Assembly (NCBI RefSeq): GCF_004210375.1
Contig: NC_134829.1
Span: 28,226,034-28,290,033, forward strand
Origin: Tachypleus tridentatus
Lineage: Eukaryota; Arthropoda; Merostomata; Xiphosura; Limulidae
Direction of reading: 5' to 3'
DNA length: 64,000 nt
Made by a program: the position numbers and the translations under genes. Shown piece by piece: positions 57,201 to 64,000 of the stretch. The notes beneath the pieces are model-generated. The model searched no databases and had not been told where the DNA came from. It worked only from the letters and a program-made list of their open reading frames with translations. How positions within the stretch are numbered: the first letter of the stretch is position 1; the number at the start of each line of letters is the position of its first letter.

Positions 57201-60200
57201 ATAAGAACAAAACATCAATTTTTTTGCTCTTTTTCACGGTTTTATTTTTCTCTTTCGATTACAATCTAACGTTTTTGAACAATCACTCTATGTAGCTTCG
57301 ACAGCAACCCCATTGTCTCTGCTTTGACAATATTCGAATTTCGAGAAAATATCACACATTTCAAACGTTGCAATTACAACTGATCAAGACTAGGATATAA
57401 ATAACTTTCAGAAATCTTTTCAGTGAATACTGAAAAGTTGAGCACTGAATACACTAAGATCTTGATATAAGAGGAAGAAGAGGCAAACCGAGTAATATAA
57501 AAGTTGTATTATTTGAAAGACAATTTTAAAACTTGTTTTGTTTGCCAGGTACTCTGACGATCAAAACGGCCACTAATTTCTGTATGATCGATTCCCGATT
57601 TTAACTTAGAATAAAAGTTATGAAAAGAAGGCATGGTAGTACATTATACTTTAAACGTACTTGATGTTTTAACTTAAACTCTCACCCGAAGTGACATTTA
57701 TTTAAAAAAAATCTTGCAGTTGGGACATTGATCTTCAAAAACTGGACCTAAACCATGAGTTGTAACAGTTACAAGTTCTTGTTAACAGATAAAAATAAAG
57801 CATAATCCACAAAAGTTTCTTGACAAAATCAGCCCCACTGAGTGAATTTATATTTGTTCTTGAAGTACAAAGCTTCACAACGGCCTATGTACACTGTGAC
57901 CACTGCGGAGATCGAACTCCGAGTTTTAGGATTACAATACTTCAAGCTTACTACTGGGTCACCGGTGGTGGGGACGCCATGTGAAAGAGAATCTCACATG
58001 TCTGATAATTGATGTACTAAACGTTACCTCAACTGACAAACCGATCCCTTTTCGTTTAGAAGGTAAGTGTTGGCAATTAAAGAAACAGAGAGAACAATTA
58101 GGTTGTTTAAAGTTTGTTCATTGTATATAAAAATTGTTCATTGGTTAACTTCTTTTCTATAATGAGGATGATGGTGAGAGGTTGGTTATAAAGTCTCAAA
58201 CACGGTTCAGCTTCTGAGCAGCCTGTAATAAACATAAGCAGTATTCGTAAGTTCTGCTTTTACACAGGTCAAGATAATTCCCATCGCTGTCTGATGAGGA
58301 CTTTTTCTTTCTGGCCAGGTGTCTCACAATATGACGACAAATTTATATTCAAATGTGTACTGCCATATCTAAGCTATAACCCCTTTTCTAAGCCGAAAGT
58401 AAGATTTTATTTTATAATCACTTTGTGTAACTAATAATATTGAAAAAAAAAAAAGGTCTGAAAAACATCTTGTTTTCTAACAGTACTGGATAACTCTTAA
58501 TTAGTAGTAATTATTTTTTACATTAAATTAAGGTAACGGCTACAACAAAACGACTGCTTACCGGTAAATTGGCCAGTACAATGACACTTAAACTGTCCTT
58601 CAAGCACTTTTACACAAGATCCGCCATTTTGGCAGAAACACCCATCTAACGAACGTGAAGAATTCAGTCTCAGTGATTTGTTAAGGATGTTTGAATCTGA
58701 AAACAAAACAATTTATACAAATAAACTTTTCTACAACAGCGATGATTTTATTATTATCATTTGATTTCGTACCATTAAGAGTTAAGACTTTCTTTGCTTA
58801 GATTTGTTGTTTTTTGAATTTCGCGCAAAGCTACACGAGGGCTATCTGTCCTAGCCGTCCATAATTTAGCAATGTAAGGCAGCTAGTCATCACCACCCAC
58901 TGCCAACTCTTGGGCTACTCGTTTACCAACGAATAGTGGGATTGACCTTCACAGTATAACGCTCCCACGGCTTAGAGGGCGAGCACGTTTGGGGCGACGG
59001 GGATTCGAACCCGCCACCCTCAGATTACGAGTAAGTACCCTAACCATCTGGACATGCCGAACCTTGATTACATTTTAAAACTGAAACTATAGTTACCGTC
59101 TTACCCAGTTAATTAATAAATCATTAAAAATACGAGACTACGGTTAATAATTACGATATATTAACTGTTTGCTTTGGTACCTTTAATCTATATGGAACTA
59201 GCGTTATTGTTTCGTTTGAAAACTGATAATTATTTATTAATATTTATTTCTCCAACTTCAGTTTGTACAAACACAACAATTTTCAAACTCTTCCTTTTCT
59301 TTAATTATCAAATGATAATTAGATGCAAAAGCTTCAACATTTGTACAAAACACGAACACCATAAAAGGAAACATTTATTAAACATTTAGGGATACTCACA
59401 GTTCTATCAATAATAAGATAGAGGTACAAAACAAACAATATAGGCCCAGCATGGCCAGGTGGTTAAGGCACTCGACTTGTAATGCGAGGGTCGCGGGTTA
59501 GAATCCCCGTTACACTAAACATGCTTGCCCTTTGAGCCGTGGGGACGTTATAATATACGGTCAATCCCACTATTTGTTGGTAAAAGTGTTGGCAGTGAGA
59601 GGTAATGGCTAGCTACCTTCCCTCTAGTCTTACACTGCTAGATGTTTGAAATTACACTAGAAATATATACACGTAGAAGTAAATAGTTTGAATAAGTTAA
59701 GTTTAAATCTAGTGACGACTGTATATTATTTAAGGACTACAGGAGAGTTTTATGTATAATGTTTTCTTTTACAATAAGTTCAGTATCATGTTTGGTCTCT
59801 GAGAGATTTTTAAAGTTAGAGACATCAAATGTCCTGTTTCTTTGTTGTGTAGATAACGGAGTTAGGAAGGTTTGTAACATTTCTTAAAGTTTTTATAGAT
59901 ATGTCCATGTGTTGACATGCTAGTACTTTAATGTGACGTTTGGTTTCACCAATCTATGAGGCCTTGCAATCTTCGCATATGTACAAGTAGACGAGATGTG
60001 AACACTGAACAGCCCGAAAGAATTTTTTTTTAGTCTTAAATTTGGTTTCATAACGACTTTCAGGTCAATTTGGAGATAGTAAGGTATTAACTATGTTTTT
60101 AACTGTTTCGTAATAATGAAGCTCTGTCTTCCAAGATATGGCAAGCAAGTGAAAAAAGGAAGTTTGGGTACAGTAGGTATTTTAGTTGGTTTTATAAATA

Positions 60201-61462
60201 ATTTAATTAGTAAAAGGATTTGTTTTCCCAACAAATATTTAGGGTAACCGTTTCTAAAAAGAATGTTTTCCATGGAAATAATTTCTGTGAAAGGCTAGAA
60301 AGGATTGGGGCAGGTTTGTAGGTTCTGTTTATTAGACAGAGAATAAGATAGTGTTTGGAAGAATATAGTACAAAACTTTCAAATTGTCAAAACTATCAGA
60401 AATTATATTACACTTACTATCCCCAAATGTACCTGAAAGTTATTATGAAACCGAATTTCAGACTAAAATTGTTTCTGCTACAAAGATTGTTTGCTGACTG
60501 CTCGTTGTTTATGTCTCATCTACTTATATACGTGTTGAGACTGTAATGCCTCCTATTGGTAAAACCAAACGTCCCCTTAAAGAAAGGAAGATCAGAAACC
60601 CTCCGAACTCCGCTGTTAACATAATAACATTAAGGTAAACGTGATGTTACTTCATAATAAATGTTTTATGTCATAAGATGTCAACTGTGATTTTATAAAC
60701 ACTATCTTACTAGTTAGAATGTGTGTGTGTTTTCATATAACAAAGCCACATGAGGCTATCTGCTGAGTCCACCGAGGGGAATCGAACCCCTGATTTTAGC
60801 GTTGTAAATCCGTAGACTTACTGCTGTACTAACGGAGGACTAATAGTTAGAAGACAACGAAGGAACAACGGACATCGTTAGCGTCGACAGCAGTTTTGAA
60901 ACTATAGGAACTTCTCTTTTGACCTATTTTGACACCTATAAATCCTAAAAGCAATAACACGGATCACAAAATAAACGCAGTTTAAATTGCTCAAACTGAA
61001 TCGCTTTCGTGATGACGTCATAATCCATAAATTATGAAAATGAATACATTATTCTCAAAATAAAGTAAAAGAAGCTTTTACCTAATATAACTTTGTAGTC
61101 AATAGTAAAAGGACTCCATTGTGTGGTGTTGTTGGTCGTCCAAAAGTCCAGATGAATGGAATTAAAAACTGACTGGAATTGAAATTTACTGGACGTCTCC
61201 AGAGCGTTGCTTTCATAGCAAAGCGTCCACACAGAGTCACGTTCTTTATATAAATCACGCACAGTAAGGAAATTTCTGTCACAATTTCCTTCACTCCACA
61301 AGGTTTTGGGAAAGTAAAGAATTAAATAGGCGCCTAAGATGGTCACTATTTGTTGCGTGTAGTTAATGCCCTCTGGTGGACTGTGTGGATAGTTTATACT
61401 TCGTAAAAGTCCGTTCCAATTGCTACTGATGTTTAACACTGTCTTCACCTGGTGGCCGTTCC
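39028..61462 (-). CDS. CUB-EGF single-pass transmembrane receptor with long cytoplasmic tail (5' end outside window)
   Basis: Seven exons on the minus strand (61462-61082, 58696-58562, 55984-55763, 52788-52600, 51491-49121, 45117-44920, 39220-39028) join in one frame of about 1,229 codons. All splice ends are GT/AG and the phases match. In order, the visible protein has a CUB domain (about residues 5-125) and three EGF-like domains (about 145-255). A membrane helix follows (about 271-292, FWLGLITVSAVLFVILLVYC), with a basic stop-transfer KRKFADK. A cytoplasmic tail of over 930 residues, rich in Ser, Pro and Thr, completes it. The ectodomain exons and the TM exon start and end in phase 1, typical of shuffled extracellular modules. 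The ectodomain should bind extracellular or matrix ligands, and the tail is likely a phosphorylated scaffold. The signal peptide is beyond the right edge. I do not recognise the orthologue; attractin- or cubilin-type proteins share modules but not this layout. Confidence 0.82.
41628..41730 (+). mobile_element. tRNA-like SINE, type 2, 5'-truncated
   Basis: GTCTGCGGAGTTACAACGCT, GGGTTTCAATACCCGTGG and CAGATAGCCCTCTGTATAGC are in order and close to the 33828-33955 copy. It is inserted within the Jockey-like LINE remnant. Confidence 0.85.
43727..43866. repeat. Two-copy tandem duplication, 70-bp unit
   Basis: TGTTCTGTTGGATGTTTGCT starts each copy (43727 and 43797) and ACCACATGTTATTT ends each. 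The copies differ at a few positions. Confidence 0.85.
43960..44919. other. Receptor intron, unclassified
   Basis: No exon is supported. The stretch 44420-44820 is less AT-rich than its surroundings and may be part of a mobile element (perhaps the 5' region of the adjacent LINE), but I cannot name it. Confidence 0.35.
44920..45117 (-). CDS. Receptor cytoplasmic exon
   Basis: The acceptor is TATCCTCAG and the donor is GTAAAA. It encodes SQPDHGRRRRELVSLDSIES, an SDDDLKPEKF acidic stretch and RNQTVHAALKRQEALIEDDG. It completes the CGG codon left by the large exon, confirming the splice. It lies 4.0 kb from the large exon across an intron with a 32-bp tandem array. Confidence 0.75.
45853..46074 (+). 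mobile_element. Type-1 SINE, diverged
   Basis: The body order GACATGGGGACGCTATAATG, TTGGCAAAAGAGAAGCCCAA and CTTCCCTCTAGCCTTTCACT is preserved with many changes and an internal deletion near the 3' end. Confidence 0.82.
47583..48376. repeat. Minisatellite, 32-bp unit, about 25 copies, in receptor intron
   Basis: The unit is TAATCTATCTTGGTTATATT followed by GTGGTGATATCA. Early units alternate TAATCTATC and TAATCCATC forms, indicating a 64-bp higher-order period between about 47600 and 47860. Later units have AAAATTTATATTGG variants. Confidence 0.95.
49121..51491 (-). CDS. Receptor large cytoplasmic exon (2,371 bp)
   Basis: The frame is open from the acceptor (TTTTTTTAACAG) to the donor (ACACCG then GTAAGG) with no stop for 790 codons. 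It is Ser/Thr/Pro-rich with many possible kinase sites (RRMSLDD, KHSIRSG, RISYQTTSTEDSVDDEG, SSSDDDLDSHG). Two related short motifs occur near its N-terminus: TFSFDDILKRSF and RMSLDDFIKMNGKK. A charged helix-like stretch follows at GEVTSAKELEKFVALEKCLK. I recognise no catalytic domain. Frames on the other strand are shadows. Confidence 0.88.
51785..51902 (-). mobile_element. tRNA-like SINE, type 2, degenerate
   Basis: In reverse: TTAAACACAAATCTACACAT, GACTATTTATGCTTTGCCTA and CGCCGCTGAACCACCACGGG. It is old, without a clear target duplication. Confidence 0.55.
52600..52788 (-). CDS. Receptor transmembrane exon
   Basis: The acceptor is TTTTTTTCACAG and the donor is GTAAAA. It supplies the last cysteine of EGF-3 (GPRCSRY), a 15-20-residue juxtamembrane segment, the membrane helix and the start of the cytoplasmic side (CIKRKFADKIEKFFVEEIER). 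Confidence 0.87.
53222..53982. mobile_element. Non-autonomous element with about 140-bp imperfect terminal inverted repeats
   Basis: The left arm (about 53225-53365) contains TAGGAAGTAGGAAAGGTAGC, GGTAGGAATGGG and TTTGACATGATGCAACCTCA. The right arm (about 53833-53980) is its diverged complement. The centre holds a tandem duplication of about 63 bp (CGGCATCATAAATGGGGGGG then TTCGGAAGTCAGACAGGAAG) at about 53500-53622. No coding capacity is evident. Confidence 0.75.
53983..55370. other. Receptor intron, unclassified
   Basis: CTAAGTCT...GTGACTAGGCTTCAGGCCTA is loosely repeated twice at about 54015-54115. Minus-strand text near 54260-54360 begins MSEKRKSYVNNL and may be a decayed zinc-finger transposase start, but this is not secure. 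The rest is AT-rich without features. Confidence 0.3.
55375..55655 (-). mobile_element. Full-length type-1 SINE, 9-bp target-site duplication
   Basis: In reverse orientation it has the A-rich tail (as TTTGTTTGTTTTTG), complete body, B box and head (TTAACACGCTTGGCCATCAC). AGTGTTCGT flanks it at 55366-55374 and 55656-55664. It lies in the intron between the EGF and TM exons of the receptor. Confidence 0.93.
55763..55984 (-). CDS. Receptor EGF exon (end of EGF-1, EGF-2, most of EGF-3)
   Basis: This 222-bp, phase 1-1 exon contains C-x-LNPCRNYGTC-x9-CSCTKEFTGDNC (EGF-2) and PCNPNPCSKHGDC...FCRCHVWYEG (EGF-3, completed by the next exon). The six-cysteine spacing and GxxC endings are canonical. Neither EGF-2 nor EGF-3 has an obvious calcium-binding DxxE start. 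Confidence 0.88.
56408..56483. mobile_element. 76-bp mariner-type MITE
   Basis: AGGGTGTTCGGAAAGTCACT at 56408 and its near-complement ending at 56483 form 24-bp terminal repeats flanked by TA on both sides. Only about 28 bp separates the arms, so it is little more than two mariner-like ends joined. Confidence 0.8.
56540..56660 (-). mobile_element. tRNA-like SINE, type 3
   Basis: In reverse: TTATTGCAAAGCCACATCGA, GCTATCTGCTGTGTTCATTG, GGGGAGTCGATCCCC and TTTTAGCGTTGTAAATCCG. Confidence 0.78.
57010..57178. repeat. Minisatellite, 42-bp unit, four copies
   Basis: The unit is ACTGAAACTCACAACATTCA followed by GTCAGTCACTGAACGATCTA and AG. As it is divisible by three, the plus strand stays open (period ETHNIQSVTERSKI), with no other coding support. 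Confidence 0.9.
57180..58560. other. Receptor intron
   Basis: A degenerate reverse type-2/3 SINE is visible at about 57845-57975 (GAGATCGAACTCCGAGTTTT, TTACAATACTTCAAGC). Nothing else was recognised. Confidence 0.45.
58562..58696 (-). CDS. Receptor EGF-1 exon
   Basis: This 135-bp, phase 1-1 exon follows TTTTGTTTTCAG and ends before GTAAGC. After a linker (DSNILNKSLRLNSSRS) it encodes CFCQNGGSC...FKCHCTGQFTG, an EGF-like domain whose final cysteine comes from the next exon (LFC). Confidence 0.86.
58803..59062 (-). mobile_element. Type-1 SINE with internal deletion
   Basis: In reverse: GAATTTCGCGCAAAGCTACA through to CTAACCATCTGGACATGCCG. About 15 bp around the CTAGAGGGAAGG segment are missing. 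Confidence 0.9.
59443..59643 (+). mobile_element. Type-1 SINE, 3'-truncated
   Basis: The head GCCCAGCATGGCCAGGTGGT and most of the body are present. AGAGTAGCCCAAG is deleted and similarity ends after TCTTACACTGCTAGA. Confidence 0.88.
59644..61081. other. Receptor intron between CUB and EGF-1 exons
   Basis: The type-3 SINE at 60725-60845 is the only feature recognised. Short open frames at 60091-60546 have no family-like character. Confidence 0.4.
60725..60845 (-). mobile_element. tRNA-like SINE, type 3
   Basis: In reverse: AAAGCCACATGAGGCTATCT, GCTGAGTCCACCGAGGGGAA, TCGAACCCCTGATTTTAGCG. It is well preserved, with a GTGTGTGT-type end. Confidence 0.85.
61082..61462 (-). CDS. Receptor CUB-domain exon
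   Basis: This 381-bp, phase 1-1 exon is bounded by TTCCTATTAG and GTAAAA. It shows the CUB pattern: LLRSINYPHSPPEGINYTQQ (the G-x-I-x-SPxYP-like strand), LILYFP, C-D-RNFLTVRD, LCYES, then FNSIHLDFWTTNN and FTIDYKV. Only two cysteines (C in GNCD and LCY) are evident, so one of the usual disulfides is lacking or its partner is upstream. NISS and NTT are potential N-glycosylation sites. Confidence 0.85.
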
Positions 61463-62426
61463 CTAATAGGAATATTTTTAATAAGTTAGAGCTAAATAAA
61501 CAACATTACATTATTAGGCTTAGAAAGCAAAGTAATGTATTTTTCTACCACATAACTTATGAAAATAAAAACAAACATTAGCAGTATACAAAGTACTTCA
61601 ATCAAACGAATCTCCTTTTTGTGTTACAGGTATACTTGGAATTTAATAATTTTCATATTCAAGCCCCTATTGGCCGTAGTGATATTTAATAATTAAACTT
61701 AGAGTTTACTGTATTTTTATAGAGTCGAGGAGGAATGAATATTTGATGTCCATTTCTTAAAATGTATTTTATATTCAAATGAATCGATTTCCTGGTTAGT
61801 AGTGTATCAATATTTCACAGAAAGATCCATTTATGTTAGTCAAACCTTACAACCTCGCCTGCCATTACTTTATTAACTGAGCTTTGAAGGAAACAGTACT
61901 AGACCTCTGAAAGATATGTTAGCAACAAGACATTACTCAACCATATAACTACTGACAGTATTGTTTTATTTTGGCATGCCCATAGGAAACGCCCATACTG
62001 AAACTAACCAGACGTTATGCCATACACAACTTATATGAACAGATATGACTTCTTCAAATGTGGCATCAACCATTAAAGACCACCATCATAGAGGGTCAAG
62101 GGTAAACATAAAAATGACATCACCTGTGGGGCCGAGACAAATTCTGCACCCAAACTGAGTGAATTCGAGAAGACCCAACACAAAATTTCTGATTACATAA
62201 TGTGCAAGATGCATGCACCACCATAATGTGAGGGATATCCAAGATGTTTGCGCCCATAGGAGGGCACCCAACTTTAAAATTTGCATAGCGACGTTGATGA
62301 CCCTTTGAAGTCCTTAACTAATATAGCTATGCTCCCAACTACAATATATGAAAGATTTGGAGGCAGCCATTATACCGACTAATTAAACGCTAAGTTTCAT
62401 AAGTAGCTGAAAGCTACATCCAACCA

Positions 62427-62622
62427 TGGGGCCCGACATGACTAATTGATTAGGACCCTCGACTGGTAATCTGAGAGTCGCAGGTTCGAGTCCCTCCCAA
62501 ACATGCTCGTCCTTTCAACCGTGGGAGCGTTATAAACTGTCGATCAATCCCACTATTCGTTGGTAATATAGTAGCCTAAGAGTTGGCGGTGGATAATGAT
62601 GACTAGCTGCTTCCCCTAACTC
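62427..62622 (+). mobile_element. Type-1 SINE, 3'-truncated
   Basis: Head GGGCCCGACATGACTAATTG with B box CAGGTTCGAGTCCC, body to GATGACTAGCTGCTTCCCC. Confidence 0.87.
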
Positions 62623-62639
62623 ACTTTTATCTCATTAAT

Positions 62640-63178
62640 TTTAGTCCATTCTCTGTTTGAAATATGAACTTTATCAGACAAGTATTACTTTTTGTTAAAC
62701 TTATACTGTTAGTTTTTGATTTACGCGTATTCGTTTTACGTGTTTTTGGATTAATCCGATCGATGAAATAACACCATTTTCGAATTTGGATTAACGCGAT
62801 TTTCGAGCGTTTGTGCATTGCGTGTGCTTGAAGATGCTTTACTACGATAACGCGACGCACGATAGTTGAAGTGACGTTACAATGACAATAACATTACGGT
62901 TATACGTGCAGTAGTCTGATGGTTGCAGGGTCCGTTTGGTCATTCAACGAAGTCATTAAAATTAATTTATCATGCTTCACACTGGAGTTGATGTCTTCGG
63001 TTGATATATTATGTTGACTATGTGAACATAGGCGGCACTCCTGCAGTATACTAAGGCTTTATTTATGATATTTTCACTGAGATTACACGCATCTTGTATA
63101 CTCTCTGGGAAATGTGATTTACGCGACCAATTCCTGGAACGCAACTATCGCGTAAATCAAGAACAACCTGTATTATGA
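62640..63178. mobile_element. Tigger/pogo-derived non-autonomous element
   Basis: The right end reads, on the minus strand, ACAGGTTGTTCTTGATTTAC then GCGATAGTTGCG and TCGCGTAAATCACATTTCCC. This is the CAGGTTG(T)-plus-subterminal palindrome layout of Tigger ends. The left part has GATTTACGCG, TTTTGGATTAATCCGATCGA and CGAATTTGGATTAACGCGA, which also resemble Tigger subterminal sequence. The CpG-rich text stands out from the AT-rich background. No transposase is retained. Confidence 0.55.
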
Positions 63179-63529
63179 AATATAAATTACATGTACATAC
63201 ATGCCACTGTAATTAATACTTCAGCTGATAAATGGAGCTAAAGAAAATCAATCACATCTGTATAAAACCGTTATTTTCTGTAGACAATCATTATATACAA
63301 CTGTTGCTCGTGCTTGTGATCCTTCATTTTTTATTTTTGTTTTCTGTGTCATTTATAATAAATTCTAAAGACAAGTTATTTATCTGGATATAACAATCGG
63401 CTCGGCTTTAAATTAGCTACAATAGTCCAGTTTCTATATTTTGAGAATGTAATGTAAAAGAAAAATTTGGTGGTCATTAGGTTTGATAAACTAATTGCAT
63501 TAAATTCATTAAAGATGGATTTGGTTTGA

Positions 63530-63625
63530 GATGTTGTTTAGCAAAAAACTATACGATGGGCTATCTGTGCTTTACCAAGCTAGGGTATCGAAAGGCGAAT
63601 TTCAGCGTTGTAGTTAGTTTATTGG
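63530..63625 (-). mobile_element. tRNA-like SINE, type 2, degenerate
   Basis: In reverse: AAAAAACTATACGATGGGCT, ATCTGTGCTTTACC, GGGTATCGAAAGGCG and TTTCAGCGTTGTAG. Confidence 0.55.
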
Positions 63626-63851
63626 GGAAATTATCTACAACAACAATAATTTAAGTGTTTTTAATTTTGTAGCGTCTAACAAAACAGTTATTTATGCAAC
63701 TTTGATGAAACAAGCACTTTTCTTAGAATATAATTTTTGATTATTTTTATAAAACAAAAAACATAATAAATAGTTCAACTATAAAATATGAGCCCAATCT
63801 GATGATTATTTGTTTTTATGAAACTTGTCTCTTTGTGTAAGATAAAGCTTC

Positions 63852-64000
63852 CAATAAGCCTTTCCAACTCTTGAACTTCCGACTAGAAGGATTGACTACC
63901 AAATTATAATGCCCTCATGACTGAAATGACAAGCATGTTTGGCGCCGACTTTCACTCCGAGAAACGCAAGTTGCGAATCGAGCGCCCTAACCACGAGGTC
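63852..64000 (-). mobile_element. Type-1 SINE running off the right edge
   Basis: In reverse: CCAACTCTTGAACTTCCGAC, TTATAATGCCCTCATGACTG, AGCATGTTTGGCGCCG and the head GAGCGCCCTAACCACGAGGT. The 3' half is degenerate. Confidence 0.75.

Noticed and set aside
62086-62286. Minus-strand open frame as an upstream receptor exon or signal peptide
   Set aside because: No CUB- or signal-like features, and no donor in the phase needed by the CUB exon was evident.

Overview
This is a eukaryotic, AT-rich, intron-rich animal genome segment. The dominant dispersed repeat is a tRNA-derived SINE with a tRNA-Thr(CGT)-like head and a body of about 200 bp. Together with a second tRNA-like SINE group, it matches what I recall of horseshoe crab (Xiphosura: Limulus/Tachypleus) genomic DNA. 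I am fairly confident of a chelicerate and less sure of the genus. There are no operons, and ribosome binding sites do not apply.

Two host genes converge on a repeat-filled gap of about 25 kb. (1) On the + strand, 2301-13896 holds the last six coding exons of MARCHF6/TEB4 (Doa10 family), a multi-spanning ER ubiquitin ligase. They end in the family's conserved C-terminal element and a stop at 13896. (2) On the - strand, 61462 down to 39028 holds seven exons of a single-pass membrane protein. Its order is CUB domain, three EGF-like domains, one transmembrane helix, and a cytoplasmic tail of over 900 residues. Most of the tail is one 2.37-kb exon. All six introns are phase-compatible, and the 5' end lies beyond the right edge. 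I do not recognise a named orthologue.

The rest is introns and intergenic DNA made of mobile elements and minisatellites. Introns of MARCHF6 carry a 38-bp and a 37-bp tandem array, a BED-type zinc-finger remnant and hairpin repeats. The gap (13.9-39.0 kb) holds many SINEs (several with perfect target-site duplications), a Tc1-like transposon at 17128-22135 split by a 3.78-kb insertion, a foldback MITE, a decayed Tigger/pogo transposase, a candidate TIR element of 1.7 kb, and a CR1-like LINE remnant. The split Tc1 insertion contains a 51-bp minisatellite and an intact 340-residue gag/ORF1-like reading frame. The receptor's introns hold a decayed Jockey-like LINE, a 32-bp tandem array, a long-TIR element, a 76-bp mariner-type MITE and more SINEs. 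A Tigger-derived non-autonomous element lies at the right edge.

The most unusual items are the CUB/EGF receptor with its giant tail exon, the nested Tc1 insertion, and a small stem-loop repeat family with a hammerhead-like core motif.
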